Shown piece by piece: positions 7,343 through 16,900 of a stretch of DNA of 64,000 bases. The stretch is taken from positions 1 through 64,000 of the forward strand of contig CAJXKY010000003.1 in NCBI GenBank assembly GCA_913055675.1, written 5' to 3'. The notes under the pieces are model-generated. The model worked only from the letters and a program-made list of their open reading frames with translations. It did no database searches and was not told the origin of the DNA. A program made the translations under genes and the position numbers. The DNA is from an uncultured Halanaerobiales bacterium (GTDB taxonomy: Bacteria > Bacillota > Halanaerobiia > Halanaerobiales > M55B127). Numbering within the stretch: the first letter of the stretch is position 1; every line of letters begins with the position of its first letter.

Positions 7343-10179
7343 TGAGATATAAAGATATATATATACGTGATTTTGGAATATTTGCAAATGCAGAATTAAA
7401 TAATCTAGACCCTAATTTTAATATAATTGGCGGTGGAAATAGAGCAGGTAAAACTACTTTGCTCAAAGTGTTAAGATATATTGGGTATGGGTTTCCTAAT
7501 AAAGATATTATTCCACCAGCTCGTAATAGTTATAATGTTGAAGCAATTATGACTGATGATAATAATGATTATAATATTTTGATAAATGGATATGCCAATC
7601 CACAAGTAAATATTATGAATAAAAATAAAGATGAAATTGAAAATATATTTGCTGATATTGATCAGTTTACTTATAATCAACTTTTTACTATTACGCTAGA
7701 AGAATTGAAAAAAATTCCAACAGGTGTAAGTGATAAGGAAAAATTGCAGTCAGTACTTATGGGAGCAGGATTAAAAGAATATACTTTAATCCCAAAGTTA
7801 AAAGAAGATTTCAAATCGCATGCTAGCAATATTGGTGGAAAATCTGGTAAAATTAATGTATATGATTTTAAAGAATACAATCAAATTATAGAAGAAGGTA
7901 TAAAATTAAAGAAGGAAGCTAAATCTCAAGTAAAAAAATATTATAACCTTAAAAACGAGAAAAAAGAGATCATTAATGAAATTGAAAATTACACTCAAAA
8001 GTTAAATAAGAAAAAGAAAAAAAAGAACAGGCTAGATTTAATAAAAAGTAATTATAAAAAAATTGAAGAAAGAATACAACTAAAAGAAGAGCTGAATAAA
8101 GATAAGTATATTGATATACCTACTGAGAAGATAACTTTTTATCCTGATAGAGCTTTAGAATTATTTAATAGTTATAAAGAAGTAAATGAAGAGTACAATG
8201 AAGTTCTTAATCAATTTGAAGAATATACTGGTGAAGAATATAAAGAAAAAGATGGAAATAAAATCTTGCAAAATAAAGAAAAGATAGAGAACTATAATAA
8301 TATAATTTCTGGTCTTCAAGAAAGATATAAGAATTTAAAAGAAGAAGGAAGTTCTTTAGATAATAGGCTTTCTAAATTAAAAAAGGAATCAGCAACTCTC
8401 AGTAAAGATATCTCAGAAAATTTAGAGTCAATTTTAGATTTTGATACAGATATTGAATATAAAAATAAATTAAGAATGTTAGTAGATCAATATGAAACAC
8501 TTTTACATACAATTAGCAACAAAGAAGAAAAGATAAATGACTTAGAACATAAAATTGAAGCCAAAAATGAACAGTTGAAAGAACTTATAGAAGAGGATAA
8601 CACAAAAAATAATACAAAAATGTATCTAAGTATTATGATAATATATACTATTATAGTAACAGGATTGTTATTTGTTGATTGGAAATTTGGAGGTTTGTAT
8701 CTACTAGATATAATACTCTTTTATAAATATTATCTAAATAAAAGCAGAATTGAAAAGCAATTACTCAAGAGTCAAGATATTAAAAATGAGATTGAGGAAT
8801 TTAAGCATAACCAAGTACTTATTAAAGGGGATTTGGATGAAATAATTGAAGAAAAGAATAAAATTGAAAATAGGTTTGATGATTTAAAAAACCATTTAAA
8901 TTTAAATAAGGACATTCAACCCAAATTATTAAAAGATTACTATGAAGATATAATCGAACTTAAAAATAGATATATTGAATATAAAAACCAAAAGGAAAAA
9001 TATAATAATAAAAAAGAAAACTTTGCAAAAGAATTAATAGAGGTCAATGATTTTTTAAATAATTTTAACGACATATTACATTTTTCTAAATTTAATAAAG
9101 ATGAATTAATAGAGAATACTGAAAACATCATTAAGTATATAGAAAAAACAAATGAGATTTATAAAATAATCAAAAAAATCAAAAACAAAAATAACAGGAT
9201 GGCAGAAATAAAAGCAGAAATAAATAATTTAAAAGGAATAGAATATGTTGAAGATACAGAAGGTAAACTATATACTAGGATAAAAGAGTATGAAAAACTG
9301 GCTAAATTGATAAGTGAATATAATCAAAAAAAGGAAAGAGTAAAAGATATAGAAGGTCAATTAACAAATATAACTGAACAAATGAAAAAAGCTTTTAAAC
9401 TAAAAGAAGATATTAAACATGAAGAAATGATTTCTATATTTATAGAAGAATATAGAAAATATGTTTCTTATCAACATGTATCAGAAGAATATGAATCTAT
9501 AAAAGAAGAGCTGGATGAATTAAATAAAAAGCTCGATAAAAATAAAAATAAAAAAGAAGAAATAAATCTAAAAATGAGTGAACTTGCTACTGAAGAAAAA
9601 TTAATTAAAGCTGAAAATAAAATTAATAGAGCAAGAAAAAACTTAAAACCACTGGCTGAAAAATATGCAGCAAACAAAATGGCAGCTTTTATATTAGAAA
9701 AATACTGGCAGAAATTTTTAAATGAAAAAAAAGATAAATTATTAGGTAAAGCTAGTGAAATATTAAATAGAATCACTTCTGGTGAATATAATAAAATAGA
9801 ACCTCTCGATAGTTTAACAGAACCAAATTTTAAAGTTCATGAAAAAGAAGGTAAAATATTTGATGAAATTGACCATTTAAGTCGCGGTACTAGAGAACAA
9901 TTATATATGGCAATAAGGATTAATAGAATTATGGAAATAAATCCTTCTTTACCTGTTATTATAGATGATTCTTTAGTAAATTTCGATCCTAAACACTTGA
10001 GAAATATATTTAAAATCATAAATAATTTAAAAGACAACAATCAAATATTCTTTTTAACATGTCACCCTGAACAGATCAAATATTTAGATGAACAAATAGA
10101 CAAAAAGAGTTTTTATTCTTTAGAGAATGGAAATTTCGAATCAGTACAAAAAGATGAATTAATAAAAAGATTAAAATGA
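7342..10179 (+). CDS. yhaN: YhaN-like SMC-type AAA ATPase
   Basis: A 945-residue Rad50/SMC-like ATPase. The N-terminal lobe has Walker A GGGNRAGKTT (about residue 30). A very long coiled coil fills about residues 190-800, and the C-terminal lobe has LSRGTREQLYMAIR as signature and LPVIIDDSLVNFD as Walker B near residue 870. A hydrophobic stretch near residues 430-465 (YLSIMIIYTIIVTGLLFV and following) looks like a membrane hairpin in the coil, as in YhaN proteins, and would tether the complex to the membrane. Starts in the stop codon of yhaO. Probably forms a nuclease complex with it acting on DNA ends. Very A-rich coding sequence. Confidence 0.87.
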   Translation: MRYKDIYIRDFGIFANAELNNLDPNFNIIGGGNRAGKTTLLKVLRYIGYGFPNKDIIPPARNSYNVEAIMTDDNNDYNILINGYANPQVNIMNKNKDEIENIFADIDQFTYNQLFTITLEELKKIPTGVSDKEKLQSVLMGAGLKEYTLIPKLKEDFKSHASNIGGKSGKINVYDFKEYNQIIEEGIKLKKEAKSQVKKYYNLKNEKKEIINEIENYTQKLNKKKKKKNRLDLIKSNYKKIEERIQLKEELNKDKYIDIPTEKITFYPDRALELFNSYKEVNEEYNEVLNQFEEYTGEEYKEKDGNKILQNKEKIENYNNIISGLQERYKNLKEEGSSLDNRLSKLKKESATLSKDISENLESILDFDTDIEYKNKLRMLVDQYETLLHTISNKEEKINDLEHKIEAKNEQLKELIEEDNTKNNTKMYLSIMIIYTIIVTGLLFVDWKFGGLYLLDIILFYKYYLNKSRIEKQLLKSQDIKNEIEEFKHNQVLIKGDLDEIIEEKNKIENRFDDLKNHLNLNKDIQPKLLKDYYEDIIELKNRYIEYKNQKEKYNNKKENFAKELIEVNDFLNNFNDILHFSKFNKDELIENTENIIKYIEKTNEIYKIIKKIKNKNNRMAEIKAEINNLKGIEYVEDTEGKLYTRIKEYEKLAKLISEYNQKKERVKDIEGQLTNITEQMKKAFKLKEDIKHEEMISIFIEEYRKYVSYQHVSEEYESIKEELDELNKKLDKNKNKKEEINLKMSELATEEKLIKAENKINRARKNLKPLAEKYAANKMAAFILEKYWQKFLNEKKDKLLGKASEILNRITSGEYNKIEPLDSLTEPNFKVHEKEGKIFDEIDHLSRGTREQLYMAIRINRIMEINPSLPVIIDDSLVNFDPKHLRNIFKIINNLKDNNQIFFLTCHPEQIKYLDEQIDKKSFYSLENGNFESVQKDELIKRLK

Positions 10180-10201
10180 AATCAAAGTGAGGTATACTAA
10201 T

Positions 10202-10399
10202 ATGACTTTTTTCTTTATTGCTTTTATGGGGATTGCCTTTTATTATCTATATAAAAAGGGGTTTTTAAAGAAAGTTAGTTCTAAAAAAAGTGAAGAAACC
10301 AAAAAATATGTAAGAAAAAAAGCTGATGAAAAGTATAAAAATAAAGAGATTTCTAAAGAACAGTATGATGAGATAAAAAAAGAATTGGATGAGGAGTAA
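10202..10399 (+). CDS. Small membrane protein with SHOCT-like tail
   Basis: The frame is open from GTG 10187, but AGTGAGG lies over that codon and is well spaced for the ATG at 10202, giving 65 residues. The N terminus is one transmembrane helix (FFFIAFMGIAFYYLY). A lysine-rich segment follows, then a C-terminal helix-turn-helix like the SHOCT motif (about 30 residues, with KEISKEQYDEIKKEL). SHOCT tails are oligomerisation or targeting elements of small bacterial membrane proteins. It lies 22 bases after yhaN and ends 4 bases before the sulfatase start. Function unknown. Confidence 0.7.
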   Translation: MTFFFIAFMGIAFYYLYKKGFLKKVSSKKSEETKKYVRKKADEKYKNKEISKEQYDEIKKELDEE

Positions 10400-10403
10400 A
10401 AAG

Positions 10404-11720
10404 ATGAAACCAAACATCTTATATATTCATTCACATGATACAGGTCGTTATATCGAGCCCTATGGTTATTCCGTACCTACTCCAAATTTAAAAAAATTAG
10501 CTAAAGAAGGAGTTCTTTTTAGGAAAGCTTTTAGTGCTGCCCCAACTTGTTCTCCGAGCAGAGCTAGTTTTTTAACAGGTCAATATCCTCACAATAATGG
10601 CCAATATGGGCTTGTTAACAGAGGATTTGAATTACCAGATACCGATAAGCATATTGTTAATGTATTGAAAGAAGAGGGCTATAAATCAACATTAATTGGA
10701 ATGCAACATATTCGTAAAGAACCTAGTACTATAGGTTATGACAATGTACTAGAGGTTGAGGATAATTATTCTAAATATGTTACACCCTCAGCTATTGACT
10801 TTATTAATAATAATATCGATAAACCTTTTTTTCTAAGTGTTGGATATGAAGAAACTCATCGCCCTTTCCATGAGATAAAAGATGAAGAAGGAATCAAATA
10901 TACCAATCCACCATCTCCTTTACCAGATACCCCTAGAACACGCAAAGATATGGCAGCTTTTAAAGAAAGTGCAGCGGTACTTGATAATGGGATCGGCAAA
11001 ATATTGAATACCTTAAAAGAAAATGGCTTATATCAAAATACAATTATTATTTTCACTACAGATCATGGTTTACCCTTTCCTGAGATGAAATGCACCTTAA
11101 AAGATGATGGAATTGGAGTATCATTAATAATAAGAGGCCCACATGGTTTTACAGGTGGTAGAGTTATAGATTCGATGGTTTCACATATAGATATATATCC
11201 TACTTTGTGCCAATTAATAGATATTAAAATACCCGACTGGGTGCAAGGGAAATCGGTTTTACCATTGATTAAAGATGAAACCAAAAGTATCCACGATCAA
11301 ATATATGCAGAAGTTAATTACCATACTGCATATGAACCAAAGAGAGCAGTTAGAACCAAACGTTGGAAATATATTAGAAGATTACGAAATAGAACAAAAC
11401 CTCTTTTAAGTAATACCGATCAAAGTTTGTCTAAAGATGTTTTACTAGAAAATGATTGGGGAGAACAGTATATTCGTAATGAAGAGTTATATGATTTAAT
11501 GTTAGATCCAAATGAATCCAATAATCTAGTCAATGAGGGCTCTCATAAGGATATATTAGAAGAGATGAGGAATAATTTAGATAAGTGGATGATCAAAACT
11601 GACGACCCCCTTAAAAAGGGTGAACTTCCTCAGTTTGATAATGCTTTAATAAATAGGGATTCTGATAAGTCAGCTGATGATATTTGGAATTATGTAGATA
11701 AACAAGATGGTTATTATTAA
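10404..11720 (+). CDS. Cys-type sulfatase (S1 family, N-sulfoglucosamine sulfohydrolase-like)
   Basis: A 438-residue cytosolic sulfatase (no signal peptide). The formylglycine motif is C49-S-P-S-R53 followed by ASFLTGQYPH, so the nucleophile is made from Cys. Other visible active-site parts are the N-terminal HSHD metal ligand, THRPFHE near residue 150 and TDHG near residue 218. I prefer ATG 10404 over ATG 10389 because GAGGAG (10391-10396) is correctly placed for it. The next gene encodes the anaerobic maturase that makes formylglycine from Cys. Sequence resembles heparan-N-sulfatase-like members, but the sulfated substrate is unknown. Probably cotranscribed with the small membrane protein upstream. 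Confidence 0.9.
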   Translation: MKPNILYIHSHDTGRYIEPYGYSVPTPNLKKLAKEGVLFRKAFSAAPTCSPSRASFLTGQYPHNNGQYGLVNRGFELPDTDKHIVNVLKEEGYKSTLIGMQHIRKEPSTIGYDNVLEVEDNYSKYVTPSAIDFINNNIDKPFFLSVGYEETHRPFHEIKDEEGIKYTNPPSPLPDTPRTRKDMAAFKESAAVLDNGIGKILNTLKENGLYQNTIIIFTTDHGLPFPEMKCTLKDDGIGVSLIIRGPHGFTGGRVIDSMVSHIDIYPTLCQLIDIKIPDWVQGKSVLPLIKDETKSIHDQIYAEVNYHTAYEPKRAVRTKRWKYIRRLRNRTKPLLSNTDQSLSKDVLLENDWGEQYIRNEELYDLMLDPNESNNLVNEGSHKDILEEMRNNLDKWMIKTDDPLKKGELPQFDNALINRDSDKSADDIWNYVDKQDGYY

Positions 11721-11767
11721 GAGGGTAAAATAGTAAATATCTAATGAAATGAGGAGACTTACTAATA

Positions 11768-13009
11768 ATGAATTTAGAACCATTTAATATAATGATATTC
11801 CCGGTTGGTCCTATATGCAATATGGATTGCAAATATTGTTATTATAAAGATAAAACAAAATATTATTCAGATGTACAAGAGTTTAAAATGAGCGAAAAAT
11901 TATTAGAAGACTTTATCAAACAATATGTGGAAGCACATCCTGGTCCAGTAATTTCTTTTAATTGGCAGGGGGGAGAGCCTACATTAAGGGGATTAGATTT
12001 TTTCAAAAGAGCTGTTAATCTAGAGAAAAAATATGTACCAGACAATTGGGAGATTAAAAACAACTTTCAAACTAACGGTTTGTTAATTAATGAAGAATGG
12101 GCTAGTTTCTTTAATGAGGAAAACTTTTTGATTGGACTTAGTCTAGATGGGCCTAATTACTTAAATGATGTATATCGCAAAACTAAAGCAGAAAAAAACA
12201 CTACTAAAAGTGTTTTAGAGAGCTATCAATTATTAAATAAATTTGATGTAGAAACCAACATTTTATGTGTGGTTAATTCATCTAATGTTAAAAAACCTTC
12301 CGAGGTATACAATTATTATAGAGAAAACCAAATGGATTTTCTGCAATTTATACCTCTTGTAGAGACTGATAGTAAAGGAAATATTACTAAAAGATCTGTG
12401 GAACCTTTAGAGTATGGTAAATTTTTAATAGAAATATTTGATAATTGGTTATTAAATGATTATGGAGAGGTTTATGTACAGTTTTTTGAACAGTGTGTAA
12501 ATGCTTGGTATGGGAGGGAACCAAGCTTATGTATGTTTAAAGAACAATGTGGTAAATCATTAGCTATGGAACATAATGGCGATATATATTCATGTGATCA
12601 TTTTGTATTTCCTGAATATAAAGTTGGAAATATTAATGATATAGATCTTAAAGATTTGGTACAATCATCTGTACAAAAGAAATTCGGTAAAAACAAATAT
12701 AAAAAATTAGCTCAAAAATGTTTAGAATGTAGATATTATTTTATTTGTCATGGAGGATGTCCAAAAAATAGGCTAAATGAAAGAAACATTAATTATTTGT
12801 GTGAGAGTTACAAAAATTTTTTTTCATATGCTGAACCTTTTTTTAAAGAAATTGTAAAAGGGATATATAAAAGCAGACATCCTCGATTAATAAAGTCGGA
12901 AATCAAAAAAATACATGACAATATTTGGGAAGATGTTAAAAGGAATGATCCTTGTCCTTGTGGAAGTGGAAAGAAGTACAAAAAATGCTGTATAGGGCGA
13001 ATTGAGTAA
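11768..13009 (+). CDS. Anaerobic sulfatase-maturating enzyme (radical SAM, SPASM)
   Basis: A 413-residue radical SAM enzyme that oxidises the sulfatase active-site Cys to formylglycine without oxygen. The radical SAM cluster is C17-x3-C21-x2-C24, in a CNMDCKYCYY context typical of anSME. SPASM cysteines for auxiliary [4Fe-4S] clusters appear from about residue 255 (CMFKEQCGK, YSCDHFV, CLECRYYFICHGGCP). A SEC-C motif (CPCGSGKKYKKCC) closes the protein, a metal-binding add-on seen in a subset of these enzymes. It follows the sulfatase by 47 bases with GAGGAG upstream of its ATG. Confidence 0.93.
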   Translation: MNLEPFNIMIFPVGPICNMDCKYCYYKDKTKYYSDVQEFKMSEKLLEDFIKQYVEAHPGPVISFNWQGGEPTLRGLDFFKRAVNLEKKYVPDNWEIKNNFQTNGLLINEEWASFFNEENFLIGLSLDGPNYLNDVYRKTKAEKNTTKSVLESYQLLNKFDVETNILCVVNSSNVKKPSEVYNYYRENQMDFLQFIPLVETDSKGNITKRSVEPLEYGKFLIEIFDNWLLNDYGEVYVQFFEQCVNAWYGREPSLCMFKEQCGKSLAMEHNGDIYSCDHFVFPEYKVGNINDIDLKDLVQSSVQKKFGKNKYKKLAQKCLECRYYFICHGGCPKNRLNERNINYLCESYKNFFSYAEPFFKEIVKGIYKSRHPRLIKSEIKKIHDNIWEDVKRNDPCPCGSGKKYKKCCIGRIE

Positions 13010-13096
13010 AAATAATATAAATTTACTCTGGATTTTAAGGACCATATTTGTTAACATATAAAAATGTATCCAATATATAAAAGAATGGTGATATTA

Positions 13097-13639
13097 ATGG
13101 AAATATTTTTAATAGCAGTAGCGCTTTCTCTGGATGCTTCAGGAGTTTCAATGGGAATTGCATGTGGTACAAAATTAAATTTTAGAAACAAACTTTCTTT
13201 AATTATTTCATTTGGATTTTTTCAATTTTTCTTAGCATTACTTGGAGGATTATTAGGTAACTTTATTAATACTCAAATTATTAGAATTAGTGATGTTATG
13301 AGCGGTTTTATAATCTTAATAATTGGAATTATTTTGTTTAGAGAGGGTTTTAAAAAAGAAGAAGAGTGTATCTATAGAAGGCTGGATATTCTATCTGTAA
13401 TATTGTTAGGTATTAGTGTTAGTATAGATGCGTTAGGTGTTGGGTTTTCTGTTTTTTATCAAGAAATGTTTTTTAATATGCTATATAAATCTATTATAAT
13501 TGGTTTAGTAGCAGCTTTATTTACTTATATATCTCTAATAATGATACAATATTTAAAAAAGATAATTATTATAGAAAAATATGCTGATTTTATTGCAGGT
13601 GTAATTTTAATTATTTTTGGAATCAATATGATTTTGTAA
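13097..13639 (+). CDS. MntP/YtaF-like six-helix membrane protein
   Basis: A polytopic membrane protein of about 180 residues with two internally related halves, each carrying an ALSLDA- or SVSIDAL-type motif (near residues 8 and 114), the mark of the MntP manganese exporter and YtaF families. I prefer ATG 13097, which gives the expected N terminus; an upstream in-frame ATG at 13064 would add 11 residues with a poor ribosome binding site. The likely role is export of Mn2+ or another divalent cation, while YtaF relatives are called sporulation membrane proteins without known function. No yybP-ykoY riboswitch is visible upstream. Confidence 0.78.
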   Translation: MEIFLIAVALSLDASGVSMGIACGTKLNFRNKLSLIISFGFFQFFLALLGGLLGNFINTQIIRISDVMSGFIILIIGIILFREGFKKEEECIYRRLDILSVILLGISVSIDALGVGFSVFYQEMFFNMLYKSIIIGLVAALFTYISLIMIQYLKKIIIIEKYADFIAGVILIIFGINMIL

Positions 13640-13699
13640 TTTATTAGCAGGATATTAATTACCATTAAAGAATAAAACATTATAACATAGTAAAATTAT

Positions 13700-13862
13700 C
13701 AAGTATTTTCTTTTTGAAAATTTAAAAGAGAATCAGGTGCAAATCCTGAGCGGGTCCGCCACTGTGAGGAGTAAAATTGGCTGTTATACCACTCATTAAG
13801 TTGGGGAAGGTAGCAGAGGTGAAGAAATCCAAGCCAGGAGAACTGCTTGATAATCATTGTTA
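13700..13862 (+). promoter_or_regulatory. Cobalamin (B12) riboswitch
   Basis: The stretch has the core cobalamin aptamer blocks in order: CAGGTGCAAATCCTGAGCGG (13735-13754), then GTCCGCCACTGTGA, GGGGAAGG, and the B12 box AGCCAGGAGAACTGC (13832-13846). It lies upstream of nrdD and is followed by competing hairpins and a terminator. The family normally represses transcription when adenosyl- or methylcobalamin is bound. Outer boundaries are approximate. Confidence 0.95.
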
Positions 13863-13879
13863 CTTTTATCTTCGTGACA

Positions 13880-13928
13880 GGGTAAAGTATATATACCCTA
13901 ACTTTATATATAGTTAGGTTTTTTTATT
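13880..13928 (+). terminator. Riboswitch expression platform: terminator and competing hairpin
   Basis: CCTAAC (13897-13902) pairs with GTTAGG (13913-13918), followed by seven T, an intrinsic terminator 20 bases before nrdD. The overlapping GGGTA (13880-13884) can instead pair with TACCC (13894-13898), which uses two C residues of the terminator stem. The two structures exclude each other, as expected for a ligand-controlled terminator. Confidence 0.8.
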
Positions 13929-13948
13929 TTAAAAGGGGGATTTAATTA

Positions 13949-16900
13949 ATGCCATTAAAGTATGTTAAAAAAAGAGATGGAAATACTGTAGAATTTGATA
14001 GGTCAAAGATAAAAAATGCAGTTTTAAAAGCAGCTTCAGCAGTAGATCTAGAAAAAGAATCAATTGGAGAAGAGATTACCCAGGAAGTTGTTTCTTATTT
14101 AAATATATTCTTTGAAGAAGAAGGAATACCAGAAGTAGAACAAATTCAAGATTTAGTTGAAAAAGTATTAATTGAAAAGGGTTATGCCGAAGTGGCCAAA
14201 GCCTATATCTTGTATAGGGAACAACATAGCAAAATCAGAGATACCAAAAAGATGTTTAATGATGCTGTTGATGTAATGAATGATTATTTAGAATTAGAAG
14301 ATTGGAAAGTTAAAGAAAATAGTAACATGGGATATTCATTACAGGGTTTAAATAACTTCATTTCTTCAGAAGTTACTGCTCAATACTGGCTGCAAGAAAT
14401 TTATCCTGATGAAGCAGGTGAAAAACATACAAATGGTGACATGCATATACATGATTTAGGTAATTTAAGTGTTTACTGTTGTGGCTGGGATTTGGAAGAT
14501 TTTTTAAGAACTGGATTTAGAGGGGTGCCTACTAAAATTGAAAGTAACCCTCCTAAACATTTAAAAACAGCGCTAGGGCAAATTATTAATTTCTTCTTTA
14601 CTTTACAAGGTGAAGCAGCCGGGGCAATGGCTTTTTCCAATTTTGACACATTATTAGCTCCTTTCATCGCATATGATGACTTAAGCTATAAAGAAGTAAA
14701 GCAGGCCATGCAGGGCTTTCTATTTAATATGAATGTTCCTACCAGGGTAGGTTTTCAAACTCCCTTTACTAATATCACTATGGATCTTACAGTACCTAAA
14801 CACTTTAAAGATCAACCAGTTATTATTGGTGGTGAAATGAAAGAAAGAACATATGGAGAGTTTCAAGAAGAAATGGATATGTTTAATAGAGCTTTTGCTG
14901 AAGTAATGATGTCTGGTGATGCTAAAGGTAGGGTATTTTCTTTCCCAATTCCAACCTACAATATAACTTCAGACTTTGATTGGCAGAATCCTAAACTAGA
15001 TCCAATATGGGAAATGACTGCTAAATATGGAATACCTTATTTTAGTAATTTTGTTAATTCAGATATGGATCCTGAGGATGCAAGAAGTATGTGTCTTTAC
15101 CCTGAAGAAACTATGCTAATAAAAGAAAATAATAATATTAAGAAATATACTATTGAAGAAATTTTTAAAGAATATAAGGGAAACCAAATAGATAATGAAT
15201 GGTATGAAACTAATAATGAAGTGAAAACTCTTTCCTTAAATCCAAACAATGGAAAATTGGAATGGGTGAATATAAATAAATTCTTAAAAACTACTGATGA
15301 TAAGTTAGTTAAAATTACAGCTAAAGATGGTAAATCAATGCGTGTTTCTGCTAACCATTTAGTTGCTGTTTATAGTGAAAATGGTATTACCACAAAAAAA
15401 GCTGAAGATATAGAATTAGATGATTTTATATTAGTAACAAAAGACGCTAGTGATGTATTAAATAAACACTCTATAATTTCAGAGGATTTAGCTTGGTTTA
15501 TGGGACTGTTTATAGCAGATGGTAATTATTTATATGATAGCAGATATGAAGAAGAGGTGTTAAGAGGAATACAAATATCATTTAATAAACAAGAAACTAA
15601 TTTAATTAATCGAACTAAAAAGTTTATAAAAAATCATTTAAATTATGACATGAAGTTTACTTTAGATCCTAGATATGAAAATTCATTGAGAGGTTATATT
15701 TATAATTCTGAATTTGCTAATAAATTAAAAAATACTCATGATTTAAATAAATATAATAAATTACCTAATTGGACTTGGTCAGCAGATATTAAAACAATAA
15801 CTAAGTTTATTGAAGGTTTTTTTGATGGTGATGGTTACGGAGATGGCAAAGAAATTCATATAAATGATGAGAAATTAGCCGAAGAATTGAACCTATTGAT
15901 GCAATTAATAGGTATAAGTACTACTTTGAGATATAGAGAAAATTCTCAAGTAATCAGATTTCAACATATTTTAGGTAGAGGGTCAAAAAATGATAAGATT
16001 ATTAAAGATAAACTTCATAATTTGATTCCACAATTTTTATTGGAGCAAAAATATGTTAAAGATGAAAATAATAATAATTTATATCAATCATATGGTTGTA
16101 AAATGGTTGGTTTATCAAGTATTGATAGATGGGATTTATCAAATGAAAAGATAGAAACTTTACGTGATTCTGATTATGCTGTAACTGAAATTAAAAATAT
16201 TGAAAGAAAAGATCTAAATTATCAACAAGTATTTTATGATATAGAATTAGATAAAAACCATTATTTTGTTCATTCTGATGGTAATATTACTCATAATTGT
16301 TGTCGACTAAGGTTAGATAACAGAGAATTGAGGAAACGAGGGGGAGGCTTATTTGGTGCAAATCCAATGACTGGTTCTATTGGTGTTGTAACTTTAAATA
16401 TGCCTCGTATTGGATATCTCTCAAATAGTAAAGAAGAGTATATGGAAAGAGTATATGAACTTATGGATTTAGCCAAAGATAGTTTAGAACAAAAAAGAAC
16501 AATTCTAGAGAATTTAACAGAACAAGGTCTATATCCATATGCTAGATTTTATTTGAGAAACATAAAAAAGAGATTTGATGAATATTGGAAAAATCATTTT
16601 AATACGATTGGTATAAATGGTATGAATGAATCACTTATAAATTTTATGGGGAAAGACATTACGGACGAAGAAGCATATAATTTCACTCTTGAAGTAATGG
16701 AAAAGATGAAATCAAAAATGCAAGAATATCAAGAGGAAACAGATAATTTATATAATTTAGAAGCGACTCCCGCTGAATCTACGTCTTATAGATTAGCAAG
16801 AATAGATAAACAAAAGTTTGGTGAAAATATAATTGCTGCAAATGAAGATAGAGTTGAAGAAAATGATGCTGAACCTTATTATACTAATTCAACCCATCTA

